Positions 1 through 9,371 of a DNA stretch of 22,122 bases are shown one piece after another (position 1 is the stretch's first letter; each line of letters opens with the position of its first letter). The notes below the pieces were generated by a model. The model was not told the origin of the DNA, ran no database searches, and worked only from the letters and a program-made list of their open reading frames with translations. The translations under genes and the position numbers were made by a program. The DNA is from Larix sibirica (lineage: Eukaryota; Streptophyta; Pinopsida; Pinales; Pinaceae): the NCBI GenBank assembly GCA_004151065.3, contig NWUY0300010641.1:35941-58062 (forward strand). The letters run 5' to 3'.

Positions 1-709
1 ACAAAATTCATATATGAGAATATTATCACACAATTAGGATGCCCAATTACATTGATCAGTGACCAAGGGACTCACTTTGTCTGCAAAAAAATTGCTACTA
101 TTACAAAGTAATTTTCACTCAAGCACAGGATAAGTACTTCGTATCATCCAAAATCAAATGGCATCATAGAAGCATTTAATACAACATTTACCAAATGATT
201 AAAAAATATGTGCAACATCAACAAATACGATTGGGACGACAAGATACCCACCATGCTATGGGCATATAGAACAACATATAAAAGAATGACAGGTCACACT
301 CCTTTCACACTTGTATATGGTCAAGAAGTAGTCGTCCCCTTGCACTTTCGATGACAAGCTCCAAGAATTGCTGAAGTTTTACACATTGATGTTGAAGATG
401 CAACTTGTTCAACTTTCGAAGCTCAACGAAACCCTAAAGCTAGTGATACATCACCAAGAAATCCAAAAGCAATTGCAGAAAGCATGGAACGATAGAAATA
501 TCAAGCATAAATATCTATCAGTTGGTGACCTGGCATTTCGATATAATAGTCGAGTAAAAGATAAACCAAAAAATTTGCACACAGAGTGGATGGGTCCATA
601 CATTGTCGAAAACATCAATACCAAAGGCTCAGTCCGACTGAAGATGCTACAAGGAAGCCTATTAGAAAAACTTGTCAACGATGCCCGACTGAAGCAATAC
701 AAGGCATGA
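1..709 (+). pseudogene. Ty3/gypsy pol remnant: integrase core end and C-terminal domain
   Basis: This is the 3' end of a Ty3/gypsy polyprotein whose integrase would insert the cDNA into host DNA. It is cut by the left window edge. Reading frame 1 shows the integrase core: the SDQGTHF block with the second catalytic Asp (about 55-75), then the SYHPKSNGIIEAF block with the catalytic Glu (about 139-178), then the WAYRTTYKRMTGHTPF and VYGQE blocks (about 259-330). The frame is broken by TAA at 109-111, TGA at 199-201 and TGA at 352-354. The protein continues in frame 2 (368-709) into the C-terminal domain, with GDLAFRYNSR, then WMGPYIVENI, and a stop at 707-709. Block order and the post-core domain are typical of plant Ty3 elements. 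The copy cannot make a working integrase. Confidence 0.9.
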
Positions 710-1157
710 AAAAAAAGAAGTTATAACTACTTTGAGAGAAAATTATTATAAACCCTTTTTCAAAAGCAAGTCTTATAAATTACATAATGATGAGAGACTG
801 GAAAAATAATTATGGCAAAGGAAATGAATGAAGCTGGAGAGAAAAGATCCCAAATCACGACCAGCGAGATGACATACTGCAACAAGAAAGACCAGGATGA
901 TGAGTACAAGATGAAAGAAATCCCCGACCACACCATCCTATTTTTGGCCGACATGACATGTCGAAATATGTGCACCAACACCACACCACCAAATAAATGA
1001 AAGAAACAAGCATTCGTGAAGTCTGACGCAAACAGAATAAAAGTCAAAGTGCGGCAGATGAGGAGCCGACAACCTGTCAATGCAAATTAGTGCTCTCTCC
1101 AAACCAGAAACTAATGCGACCATCTACTTCGCATTCCCCCATGTCGAGCAATTCTGC
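710..1157 (+). other. Spacer between gypsy pol and downstream frame
   Basis: No domain is recognised. A purine run follows the pol stop directly. Short open stretches on both strands lack family features. The segment probably belongs to the same retroelement, as the untranslated or promoter-like stretch before the next frame. An LTR boundary here could not be shown. Confidence 0.4.
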
Positions 1158-1165
1158 TATAAATA
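1158..1165 (+). promoter_or_regulatory. TATA-box-like site TATAAATA
   Basis: TATAAATA sits 69 bp before the ATG at 1234, a plausible core-promoter distance with a short leader. It would drive the additional frame separately from pol. This rests on sequence match and position only. Such an octamer also occurs by chance in AT-rich DNA. Confidence 0.35.
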
Positions 1166-1233
1166 CGGGGCTTGAGGACTCTTGGTTACTATTTTTCAAA
1201 CCATTTCTAGAACATGATAACCCTGAAACCATA

Positions 1234-1962
1234 ATGCCACCCAAGAAGACTCAGGCGACAACCAGGTCTGTAGCGACCAAGATTAGGGAGATAGAAAAAT
1301 CCCATTCCCCTTTAGAAACCCGACTACAGCTTGTCTAAAACGCCAAGGTTTTGGAACAACAATGGAAGCATATTTGGAACGAAATTGTGGACTGGGGGAA
1401 GGATTCAAATGGTCGATGGAGAGAAGAGGTGGAAAAGCTTTGGACCACCATGATTCTAAAATACATACATGCTAATTTATTAGACAACTTCATCGGCTTA
1501 AAAGACCTAATCGCCCAATTCATCATGAGCAGATGCCATAATGGGAAGCTCTATTTTGACATCCCTATCGAAATCAATGGTGCACTCATCCATTGGAATA
1601 CTGGTCTATCAAATAAGGGTGACATGGTGCCAATGCATCCAAACTCAGCACTAGTTAAGGAATTCACGGGCACCCCTACTTGTAGAAACTCAAGAGGGTT
1701 GGTGGTAAACCAAATACTCTACGAAACACCAAACATGGCGGCATGAATTGTGTTGACCGCACTCACAAGTTCTGGTCGAGGGTCCGATCTAAAGCTAGAC
1801 ATGCTGTAGGTCGTTCATAATGTTGCGACAAGAGGCAAAGTGTATAACTCGGAAGAACATCTGTCCTACATTGTAAGGAATGTCTGATACAAATGTCAAG
1901 AAGAGGGGACTAGCATTCAATATTCATCCGTATTGATATGGATGTGGATGGTACACATTTGA
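1234..1962 (+). pseudogene. Additional ORF downstream of gypsy pol (broken)
   Basis: One frame opens with ATG at 1234 (MPPKKTQATTRS) and can be followed to TGA at 1960-1962. It is interrupted by TAA 1336-1338, TGA 1744-1746, TAG 1807-1809 and TGA 1885-1887. The longest uninterrupted part is 1339-1743. The text reads as protein throughout: a basic N-terminus, a Trp-rich charged helix-like part (EQQWKHIWNEIVDWG), a middle part with NSALVKEFTG and SRGLVVNQI, and a C-terminal part with LTALTSSGRGSDLKLDML. This layout resembles what is annotated in plants as 'putative plant transposon protein', a family often found near retrotransposons. I give that likeness from memory and with low certainty. It is not a capsid, protease or polymerase domain. 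Its place behind integrase suggests an extra retroelement gene. Function is unknown. Confidence 0.5.
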
Positions 1963-2739
1963 GCGTTCCATATTCATCCTTGTTAGCTAAATTCCTTTTG
2001 TTGATTAAAGATGCCAAGGGAATGTATTCAAATGCCTATTTTTATTTTAGTGTGGCTTTAGTTTCTTCAAGGAAGATGATCTAAATTATTTTCTACATAC
2101 CATCATATTGTTTAATTTGTTTTAGGATGATGATGTAGATGGCTTTGTAAATACTCTCTTCTTGTATTGTTTCTACTCTATTTTAATATATTTATATCTC
2201 AATATAAGAAATATTTTTACTATAAATAAGAAAGTGGGGTTAGAGATTTCCACCTTAATTTAGTGTGGGGTAGAAAAATTCAAAATAGATTGAGCCAATA
2301 TATATGATTAAGAAATCTATTTTATTTATTGGATTAAAGAATTCATTCTTCAATTTAAGTAGATATGTAATATATGTTTATAATATCTAGAAAGTGAATT
2401 CAAATCTTCCGTACAAAAAATGCAATTACTTAGAACCATCTTAAATCTTTATCTACCTCCTCTTATAGGGATACCTAGATGCATACAGGACCGAAACATT
2501 TTTGAGATGTGGGTGGTTGATAAATCCACAATTCATTCCTTTAGTGTATAAATGGTTTCACGTGTAAGTAAAGATGAATAATGAATCCCTGGAGTTTTTG
2601 TACTTTTAACCATTTCCAAAACAAGGCATCCAATAAAAGTAAATAGATCTTAAATTTATATCTCTTAAAATGTAAAAGGTTTGGATTATTTAAAAAAAAC
2701 ATATATAAAGTGATAACATTCTTTTGCCCATATCAAAAT
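1963..2739. other. AT-rich stretch, no gene seen
   Basis: No coding frame, RNA gene or clear LTR end was found. A 19-bp motif near 1913-1931 recurs imperfectly at 1960-1978, and 1924-1943 is an imperfect palindrome. Both lie at the end of the preceding frame. Confidence 0.5.
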
Positions 2740-3190
2740 GAAGACCTATGAAATGTTAGATAAATTTGATTATGTTGAAGAGTTATATGTTTATGGTTTT
2801 AGAGCCCATGGTATTTGGTAGTTCATGGTATTATCCATAATATTACATTTGAAAAAGCCTATTTAAAGACTTAAACTACCTCTCTTGTAAGGTGCTAAGG
2901 AGGCCAGTGTTGGGTTAGGTTGACTACAGCTCATACCTAAGTGTGGCTTATACCTAAGTGTGCCTTATTTGAGTGGTTATGTACTGTTCTAGCTAATACT
3001 CTAGTAGTTTGTTATGTATTGTATTCTTACCATTTTATTGATTCTGAGAATTGTTTTAAATTTTGAAGTTATCCTCAGATGTGAGGCTTTGAGTATGAGA
3101 ACATGTTCGTGGCTTGAGAGTGCTCCCGCTTTGATCCAGTAGTTTTTGTTCAGCGATTTTTTGGTCTCGTAGTGATTTGATCGACAACCC
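2740..3190 (+). repeat. Dispersed repeat R2, copy 1
   Basis: This segment aligns by eye with 4641-5115. Shared landmarks in the same order are GAAATGTTAGATAAATTTGA, the GGTATTTGGTAG block, CATAATATT, AAGGTGC, TTTTGAAG, GATGTGAGGCT, and the TTTGTTCAG block before 'gatctacagcc/gatcgacaacc'. Divergence is substantial, with indels. No ORF is shared, so the family is probably non-autonomous or non-coding transposon sequence. Confidence 0.6.
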
Positions 3191-3380
3191 TAATCCACCG
3201 AGCATTTTGTATTCTTTCATACCGTGACTTTTAGATCTGTTGCTTAGATCGCGGCTCAGTCACTTATATTTTCTCATTTACCTATCGTCTTGTTCTTCTA
3301 CAAGACTCTGACGCGTCCTCTATGAACTATGGCGCGCCCTTGCTAGTCTTCTGGTTACCTCTGTACCAAATCAGATTTCC

Positions 3381-3448
3381 AGACAGTAACGAGGCAGCAT
3401 ACCAGATCCTCAACAGACAGTAACGAGGCAGTATACCAGATCCTCAAC
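3381..3448 (+). repeat. 34-bp tandem duplication
   Basis: Two adjacent 34-bp units (3381-3414, 3415-3448) start AGACAGTAACGAGGCAG and differ at one base. They lie just upstream of repeat R1 copy A. Confidence 0.9.
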
Positions 3449-3454
3449 AGACGT

Positions 3455-3880
3455 ACACAATCTGGTTAAAAAGATGTTTACGTGTTACCTCTTTAACAAA
3501 TCAGATTTTCATTACAAATACTTAACCATCGAGTTTATCTTCTCATTGAAGGATGGACGAGATCTCATTTTCATTTTTTCCTTGTGAGTAGAACCTCATC
3601 TTCCTTTATACACGATTCCTTTCATAAAAGAAGATTGTTACATAACTTTTTACTTATTATGAAAATCATTTTCATTTTTTCCTTGTGAGTAAAACCTCAT
3701 CTTCCTTTATACACGATTCCTTTTATAAATGAAGATTGTTACATAAGTTTTTACTTATTATGAAAATCATTTAGAGTATTGTTAGACCTTGAGTTGAAGA
3801 AATGATGTTGGAGCTTTCCACCTTTATTTAATTTGAGTGTGGTCAAAGACAATTTCAATGTGAATTACTTGTCAAATGTG
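3455..3880 (+). repeat. Dispersed repeat R1, copy A
   Basis: This segment aligns with 6165-6545 and partly with 9372-9545. Shared landmarks are TTAAAAAGATG, AACCATCGAGTTTAT, TCCTTGTGAGTA, ATGAAGATT, TTACATAA, ATTTAG.GT.TTGTTAGAC, TTTTCCAC or TTTCCACC, and GTGAATTACTTGTCAAA. Copy A carries an internal 101-bp duplication. A further R1 piece (CCTCTTGAA, ATTCAAGG, CTGTTCACT, GGACATGAG) appears at about 4230-4280, so the copy is probably interrupted. No coding capacity is seen. Confidence 0.65.
3566..3767 (+). repeat. 101-bp tandem duplication inside R1 copy A
   Basis: Units 3566-3666 and 3667-3767 are nearly identical, starting CATTTTCATTTTTTCC and ending TTATGAAAAT. R1 copy B lacks the second unit, so the duplication is private to copy A. 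Confidence 0.9.
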
Positions 3881-4390
3881 GACTGATACAGTGTTGATTG
3901 CAAGAAACATGAAGACAATCCTCGATAAAGTGTTAAACAACTAAGAAATAAAAATTAGGAGACAATCCTTCTGATGTCCATGCCAAAGAACCTTAAATTT
4001 GAATGGGAAGACTCGAGTTTGGCCCGATGAAATAGAACCAAGGATTCTTGCACCGGAGAAAAGGAAGAAATGAAACAGAAGAGACATAATGTGGCAAATT
4101 CAATTGTAAAAAGGTTAAAGGTGTTCCATTTTAATCTTTAACCTTTTTAGAATTGAATTTTTCATTGAGTTCTTCTTTTCGTTTTCGCTTAAGTGGGAAT
4201 CCTCAGCTCCAGTCGGACCAAACTGCAATCTACCTCTTGAAATTCAAGGTCCTGTTCACTGGCATGGACATGAGCAGTCTGTGTTACTTAAATTTTAGTT
4301 TGGTATCTGTTTCACTCGTTGCCTCTCATACTCTTGAGATATTCAATTTTCCTTTTTCTTCCAATTCACCCTGGTCTCTCTTGCACATTT
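3881..4390. other. Non-coding stretch with a short open frame
   Basis: No gene is recognised. A 79-codon open frame at 4153-4392 has no family features. The part at about 4230-4280 matches R1 copy C (9560-9610). Near 4110-4155 two pieces, TAAAAAGGTTAAAGG and CCTTTTTAGAATTGAATTT, form a weak inverted pair. Confidence 0.4.
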
Positions 4391-4640
4391 GACAACAGAG
4401 AAAGCAACAGTAGATAATTAAGATAGATAATTAAGATAAAATTGGTTTGATATTTAATGAAGATGAATGAAATGTTAGGTAAATTTGACTGAGTTGAAGT
4501 TTGAAATTTATTTTTACAAATAATAGTTTTTGTACATGGTATTTGGTAGCCCATAATATTGATCTTGAAGAACTCCATTCTAAGGAAATAGGTGTTCTTC
4601 ATTCTAAGGAAATAGGTGTTGGTCTAAGTATGGTTTATTT
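4391..4640 (+). repeat. Dispersed repeat R2, copy 2 (partial)
   Basis: TTTGACAACAGAG occurs at 4388-4400 and at 4638-4650, exactly 250 bp apart. Both are followed by matching text (TAGATAA/TAGATGA, TTGATATTTAATGAAGA/TTGACATTTAAAGAAGA, AATGAAATGTTA, GGTATTTGGTA, CATAATATT, GAAGAACTCCA). Copies 2 and 3 of R2 are therefore a head-to-tail pair. Confidence 0.7.
4576..4620 (+). repeat. 24-bp tandem duplication
   Basis: CATTCTAAGGAAATAGGTGT occurs at 4576 and again at 4600, a period of 24, inside R2 copy 2. Confidence 0.9.
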
Positions 4641-5115
4641 GACAACAGAGCATATATTAGTAGATGAAATGGGTTTGACATTTAAAGAAGATCAATGAAA
4701 TGTTAAGTAAATTTGACTGGGTTAAAGAGTGAAATGTATTTTTCTCTCCACGGTATTTGGTAACCCATAATATTCATTTTGAAGAACTCCACTGTAAGGT
4801 GCCTAAAGAAGCAAGCGTTGGCGTGAGTAAGCTTTTGCCCTAACTAATTATGGATTAATACAATGGTTTCGAATAACGGCCGGCCTTGTTTTTATGGTAT
4901 TCTTATAGTTTTGTTGATTCTAGGCATTGTTTTGAAGATTTAAGTTATTCTCCGATGTGAGGCTCATTGAAATCAGTGAGTATCAAAATATGATCATGGA
5001 AACATCTGGCTCACCCACCCATCCAGCTTATCGTGGATTTCGAGTGTTCCCCCTTTGATGGAGTAGTCTTTGTTCAGGGAATTTTGGGTGGCTTAGTGTT
5101 TTGATCTACAGCCAT
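4641..5115 (+). repeat. Dispersed repeat R2, copy 3
   Basis: This is the fuller R2 copy, collinear with 2740-3190 through GATGTGAGGCT (about 4950) and TTTGTTCAGGGAATTTT (about 5070). Relative to copy 1 it carries extra sequence around 4975-5040. No ORF was found. Confidence 0.6.
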
Positions 5116-5452
5116 CATTAGCAGGTGCTCTCTTGGCTCATCGAATGTGGCAATGATCTCTTCTCACGCGGCACTAGTTGCCAGCGCCATTTCATAACTA
5201 AAATTGTGTTTTCAAAACTAATATTGTAAGGGATTTTTGTTCATGTATTAGACAACGTTTATCCAAAGTTTACCACCGGAGTTTAGGGTTTCCAACAAAC
5301 CTCGCCATCGTCTCCCTTCTTATCTTCAAATTATCGTCGCAAGCCTTCAGCGCTTTAGCAATTTTTACTCCAGTTGCCTTCTTATTCACTTAGTGTTGGT
5401 CTCTCTATTTCTGATCTCTTATTCAGTTAAGTTGCTACCTAGGGTTCTTTCC
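5116..5452. other. Mixed-composition stretch with an unassigned open frame
   Basis: Plus-strand frame 2 is open from 5252 to 5578, about 109 codons after the TAG at 5249-5251. It has no suitable ATG near its start and is rich in Ser and Leu. It matches no family I know. It does not look like the missing GDSL exons, because no GDS or NYASA-type block is present. It may be an untranslated leader of a transposon. Confidence 0.3.
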
Positions 5453-5775
5453 TCTGCTTATGTACAGACTACACTCGATCTCAGTGACAATGCTCTCCTT
5501 CAGCTCTGGGTCTGCGGCCTTTCCATAGAGCAGAGGATACAGCTACCTTCAACAGATCCTGCAGCATCCGGTTAGTGTAAACATCTTCTGCTGCCACTCA
5601 GTTACGGCTAAGCCTGTATCTTGTCTGCTTATGTACACACTACACTCGATCTCAGTACTTCAGTTCAGTGACAGTGCTCTCCTTCAGCTCTGGGTCTGTC
5701 AGTTACGGTTGAGACTGTATCTTGTCCAGTCGGCGCTCACATAGTGGAGACCCTGTTCTGGCTCTTCTATCATCA
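5453..5775 (+). repeat. Repeat with internal duplication, related to 20128-20235
   Basis: The segment starting TCTGCTTATGTACA at 5453 recurs at 5624 (CACTCGATCTCAGT, CTCCTTCAGCTCTGGGTCTG). GTTACGG...CTGTATCTTGTC occurs at 5601 and at 5702. The core TTAGTGTAAACAT...CTGCCACTCA...GCGCTCACATAGTGGAG matches 20140-20230 in the same orientation, and the distant copy lacks the roughly 100-bp insertion. No gene is seen here. Confidence 0.75.
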
Positions 5776-6159
5776 TTCGTGCACACTCGTCTATTGGCAC
5801 GTATTCTCTAAGTACTATCGAATTGTCTAACTCAACGGCGAATTGGCCAACTCACATAATATTAGTGTGTGACCATTAATGAATTTAAATAATAATACTG
5901 TGTTAATGAATCTGTGGATACTAATATTGTAATAATATGACCAGTACTAAATTGTCAATATTACTGTTAATATTGTCATTGTCTGACCAATAATGAATTG
6001 TCAACATGGAACCCATTTCTTATTGTAATATAATGAATTGTCAATATATATAAACCATTTCTTATTATAATGTATGAATTTTAACTTCAACTTGTAATAT
6101 TGGGCTTTCCAGTAGAAGAAGGAATAACTAACTCTTGATAAAGGAATAACTAACCTCAA
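5776..6159. other. AT-rich, locally repetitive, no gene
   Basis: Degenerate short repeats recur here, such as AATGAATTGTCAA with variants and ACCATTTCTTATT. No coding frame was found. Confidence 0.4.
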
Positions 6160-6560
6160 CAGACAAGCTCGATTTGCTTAAAAAGATGCTTACGAGCTAG
6201 CTCTTTATCAAATCAGAGTTTCACTACAAATATTTAACCATCGAGTTTATGTTCTCAATGAAGGATAGACTAGATTTCATTTTCCTTTTCATAATTCGTT
6301 CCTTGTCAGTAAAACCTCCTCTTCGTTTGCAGATGAATAATACAATTCTATATCTTCCATTAGAGACGGTTCATGGGATAAATGAAGATTAATAAAATCA
6401 CATTATTTTTTCTTTACATGGGAGATATATTCACACTGATTGTAACACATAACTTTTTATTTAAATTATGAAAATAATTTAGGGTGTTGTTAGACTCGAA
6501 ATGGTGTTGGAGTTTTCCACTTAAGTTGAATGTGGAGAACAAAGGTATATTTTTTAGCTA
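6160..6560 (+). repeat. Dispersed repeat R1, copy B
   Basis: This segment is collinear with copy A from CTTAAAAAGATGCTTACG to the TTTTCCACTTAAGTTGAA block. It holds roughly 90 bp absent from copy A (about 6330-6425), including AAAATCACATTATTTTTT, which is shared with copy C. It lacks the 101-bp duplication of copy A. Confidence 0.65.
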
Positions 6561-6581
6561 TGCCATAATTATATAGATAGG

Positions 6582-6636
6582 TGTTTATATCTTACAATTT
6601 GGGGTGGACTACTTATGTGCTTTTACTAGATTGAAG
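6582..6636 (+). repeat. Left arm of inverted repeat flanking the GDSL exons
   Basis: Positions 6582-6612 are the reverse complement of 9330-9360 with one mismatch in 31. After 6-7 diverged bases, 6619-6636 is the reverse complement of 9305-9322 with one mismatch in 18. The arm contains ATTTGGGGTGGACTAC. It could be the terminal inverted repeat of a DNA transposon about 2.8 kb long. No convincing target site duplication was seen outside the arms. Confidence 0.75.
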
Positions 6637-7804
6637 AAGAATGAGACAAGTGTATTGTCGAGATTGATTTTAAGGTGGCCGTTCAAAATTCGAAATAAAC
6701 AATTATAAAAAAAGAAATATAAAAAATAACTCCTAGCTAATGCATGGAAAAATGGTAGCTCATGCATGGGTAACATGTAGTGACATAAAATCATTTAACT
6801 AAAGAAAGTACCATATAGATTAGGCATAAACAATAGATGATTAGAACAAAGCATGAATAACAAGTAAAATATAAGTTGTTCATGACACTTAATTTGTGAC
6901 CTATCCATGTTCACCAGCCACAATTTAAGTGTCTATGCTAGTTTAATTCAGATTATAATTATAATTTAAATAACATAGTATATATTTTATAATTTGGTGT
7001 ATGCAGGGAAAGATCTTCTTCAGAAAATATGAGACATGAATAAAGGGCAGTTAGTAACATTATCTTATAACTTATAGGAAGATAAATACTAACCCAACTT
7101 GCACCACAACACTGTTTTTATAATTTTTCTTTTTTGAGTTTGTTAAATTGATGTTTTTCAGCAATTTTTTTTAAATGTTTGAGATCAATTGTATGGGCCA
7201 ACTTTAACCTGAACCTGAAGCACAGAACTGCAAAGTAATTATTAAAGTGTTAATTTTTTAGGGAAAAAGCATAATAAGATGCAAATATAATACATTTCTT
7301 TATTCCTTAATTTTGATTTTGAATATGCTAAGTTGACTTCTTATTTTAATACTTAACCACTTTAAATAACCCACCTGACTATTACCATTATAGGGATTTC
7401 TCTCTATTTTGATGTAGCAATCTATTTGTATTTGGGAAGTGGAAACTTATTCAATGATTAGAAATTCGTAAAGATTTATTTATTTCTTAATCTCTCTATC
7501 TTATGCTAACAATCTTATTGCATTTATTGGAATTGAAATTTTGGTTAAATAATTTGTAAACCTCTCACAAATTTTGCTAATAATTTGCGGCCACACCTTG
7601 GACTGTTGCTTCAGGTCAGAAACGATAAAAAAAAATTAATGTTTTATACCAAATAGGAGGATCACAAAAATATTGTTGCACGCAGTGATCACGACGAGGT
7701 TCATCTTGTTTGTGTCTTTAGTCTTATTTATACTTATTACAATGCTATAGTCATTTAATGAATGCATTCCTCGTTCATTTAGTTATGAATTTATTGTATT
7801 ACAG
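6637..7804 (+). other. AT-rich; probable intron or flank upstream of GDSL exons
   Basis: No exon of the GDSL family and no other gene was found. A 15-bp stem (6884-6898 with 6919-6933, one mismatch) could form a hairpin. The 3' end (TTATTGTATTACAG) is a T-rich tract with an AG acceptor, so at least its last part is intron if the gene is transcribed. Confidence 0.5.
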
Positions 7805-8740
7805 ATAGGCCGATTGACAATTCCGAGGCAGCTAGAACTGTTCGGCCAGTATCAAAACGCCCTGCAACAACTGACAGGGCAATCGGCGGCTGCAGAGCTG
7901 ATACGAAACGCCATATACAACATCAACGTTGGAGGAAACGATTGGATTAATAATTATGTGATTTCCAGTTCAAATAGATCTGCTTCTGACTACACCAATC
8001 TCTTGATTTCTATGTATGCACAGCATTTGAAGGTCTATATTCATTGATCAGCTCTGCATATCGAATCCTTTGTAATTTCTTGCAGTAACTCGTTTATTTC
8101 AACACCCGCTTAATTTGTGGCATCGATTGTTTGGGCTATCATTTTACACAGAATTTATACAGAATGGGAGCTCGCAAGATCGTTGTAACAAATATAGGGC
8201 CGATTGGATGCGCCCCATCAATGTTGAACAGATTCAACCCTCCAGATGGACAGTGCGTTGACACTCTGCAACAATATGCAATGCATTTCAATGGCGCTCT
8301 GAAACTTTTGTTGAACCAACTCACAAGGGAGCTGCCTGGCTCCTTATTTGTTTACTCCAATGGATTTGACATGATGATGGATCTCATCCAAAACCCCAAA
8401 GCATACGGTCTGAACGAACACCAAATGTTTAATAAGTCTTATTTTCAAGATTAATTACAAGAGTTCAAGCTACAAATTTTAATTGATTCCATCAATGGTT
8501 GTTGTTGCAGGTTTTGAAGTGGTGAGTCAAGGATGTTGCGGGCAGGGAAAATATAATGGATATCTAACTTGCACTCGCTTATCTTCTTACTGTGGAGATA
8601 GAACAAAATACTTGTTCTGGGATGCATTTCATCCAACAGAAACTGCCAATATGTTGATAGCGAAGCGTGTTTTCTATGGACCTACTTCAGATATCAATCC
8701 AATGAATGTTCAACAACTTATCCATTTCAATATCAGTTAA
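7805..8740 (+). CDS. GDSL esterase/lipase, last three exons (5' partial)
   Basis: Plant GDSL enzymes are usually secreted serine esterases or lipases that act on cutin, suberin or other acyl esters. Three exons are visible: 7805-8032, 8152-8407 and 8511-8740. They join in frame (phase 0, then phase 1) with GT-AG introns of 119 and 103 bp, giving 237 codons with no stop before TAA at 8738-8740. Exon 1 here starts IGRLTIPRQLELF and contains block III, GGNDWINNY, whose Asn helps form the oxyanion hole. Exon 2 contains NLYRMGARKIVVTNIGPIGC. Exon 3 contains VSQGCCGQGKYNG and block V, FWDAFHPTETAN, with the catalytic Asp and His. Family members are about 350-370 residues, so roughly 120 N-terminal residues are missing, including the signal peptide, block I Ser and block II Gly. 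No matching exon was found upstream in the window. The gene therefore has a first visible intron longer than 7.8 kb, or is a truncated copy. The clean frame favours a working or recently working gene. The substrate is unknown. Confidence 0.85.
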
Positions 8741-8899
8741 GAGTATTATTCTTCTCCATCGACAAACCATCTATAATTATTAGATAACATAGTAAACCCC
8801 TCCTGTAATTGGAATGCTAGTTATCCACCGTTCAAAGGTCTATAACCATGCTTTCCTCAAGAATTTTAGAAAGGGGCAGTTATACTCTTAAGTAGAATC

Positions 8900-8905
8900 A
8901 ATAAA
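8900..8905 (+). terminator. Polyadenylation signal AATAAA for the GDSL gene
   Basis: AATAAA lies 160 bp after the stop codon, in an AT-rich 3' flank without other coding features. It is a plausible poly(A) signal. Plant signals are loose, so neighbouring variants could also serve. Confidence 0.4.
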
Positions 8906-9038
8906 ATGTCTCTGTGATTCAGCTGTTAAAAAGTTGGCCACCCACTGAACATTTGTAGAAGTGGCTGCATTTGCTCCAATGTACACACGGCTTAATGCTA
9001 CAGCCAATCAATTGTAAACGCTATTTATTACTTCATTA

Positions 9039-9139
9039 TATGTCTATCTGTTTATTGCTTTGGTGTTAAGCTTTGACATGGAAAACTTGCACGTTAAATG
9101 GTTTATGTCTCTTTGTTTATTGCGTTGGTGTTAAGTTTT
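9039..9139 (+). repeat. Short direct repeat, 65 bp apart
   Basis: A 36-bp unit (TATGTCTATCTGTTTATTG...) at 9039-9074 recurs at 9104-9139 with few changes. It lies in the GDSL 3' flank and is followed by T- and A-runs at about 9143-9176. Confidence 0.75.
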
Positions 9140-9293
9140 CAGATTTTTTTTTTCAGATTAAAAAAAAAAAAAAAGCATATTATTGATATTTGTGAAGAAT
9201 CAAATAGTATATTGATGAACTAAATGTCTTTTTTTTTTTTTTTGCATAAAACCAATTTACAACAAATATTTAAAGACTATATCTCTTATCCGA

Positions 9294-9294
9294 N
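9294..9294. other. Ambiguous base (N)
   Basis: One undetermined base lies shortly after a 15-base T-run (9230-9243 region) and next to the right inverted repeat. This points to a locally uncertain base call. Confidence 0.95.
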
Positions 9295-9304
9295 TGTCTG
9301 TCAC

Positions 9305-9360
9305 CTTCAATCTAGGAAAAGCATAGATGGTAGTCCACCCCAAATTCTAAGATATAAACA
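9305..9360 (+). repeat. Right arm of inverted repeat flanking the GDSL exons
   Basis: This arm pairs with 6582-6636 as described for the left arm. GATGGTAGTCCACCCCAAAT at 9326-9345 is repeated exactly at 9401-9420, so part of the arm was duplicated 75 bp to the right. Confidence 0.75.
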
Positions 9361-9371
9361 AGTATCCCTGA

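Noticed and set aside
812-1000. 62-codon open frame in the gypsy spacer
   Set aside because: Low-complexity charged text, no motif, no recognisable family, and no conserved context.
1898-1909. AAGAAGAGGGGA considered as the gypsy polypurine tract
   Set aside because: It lies inside the readable extra frame and no TG-starting LTR with a matching end follows.
4153-4392. 79-codon open frame
   Set aside because: Hydrophobic Ser/Leu-rich text without motif. It overlaps repeat R1 material and is probably chance.
5252-5578. About 109 open codons considered as the missing first GDSL exon
   Set aside because: No signal-peptide-plus-GDS block, no initiator ATG near its start, and the region is a repeat also found at 20.1 kb.
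9143-9176. T-run and A-run considered as a retroposon tail
   Set aside because: No matching target duplication and no retroposon body next to it. The runs look like slippage tracts.
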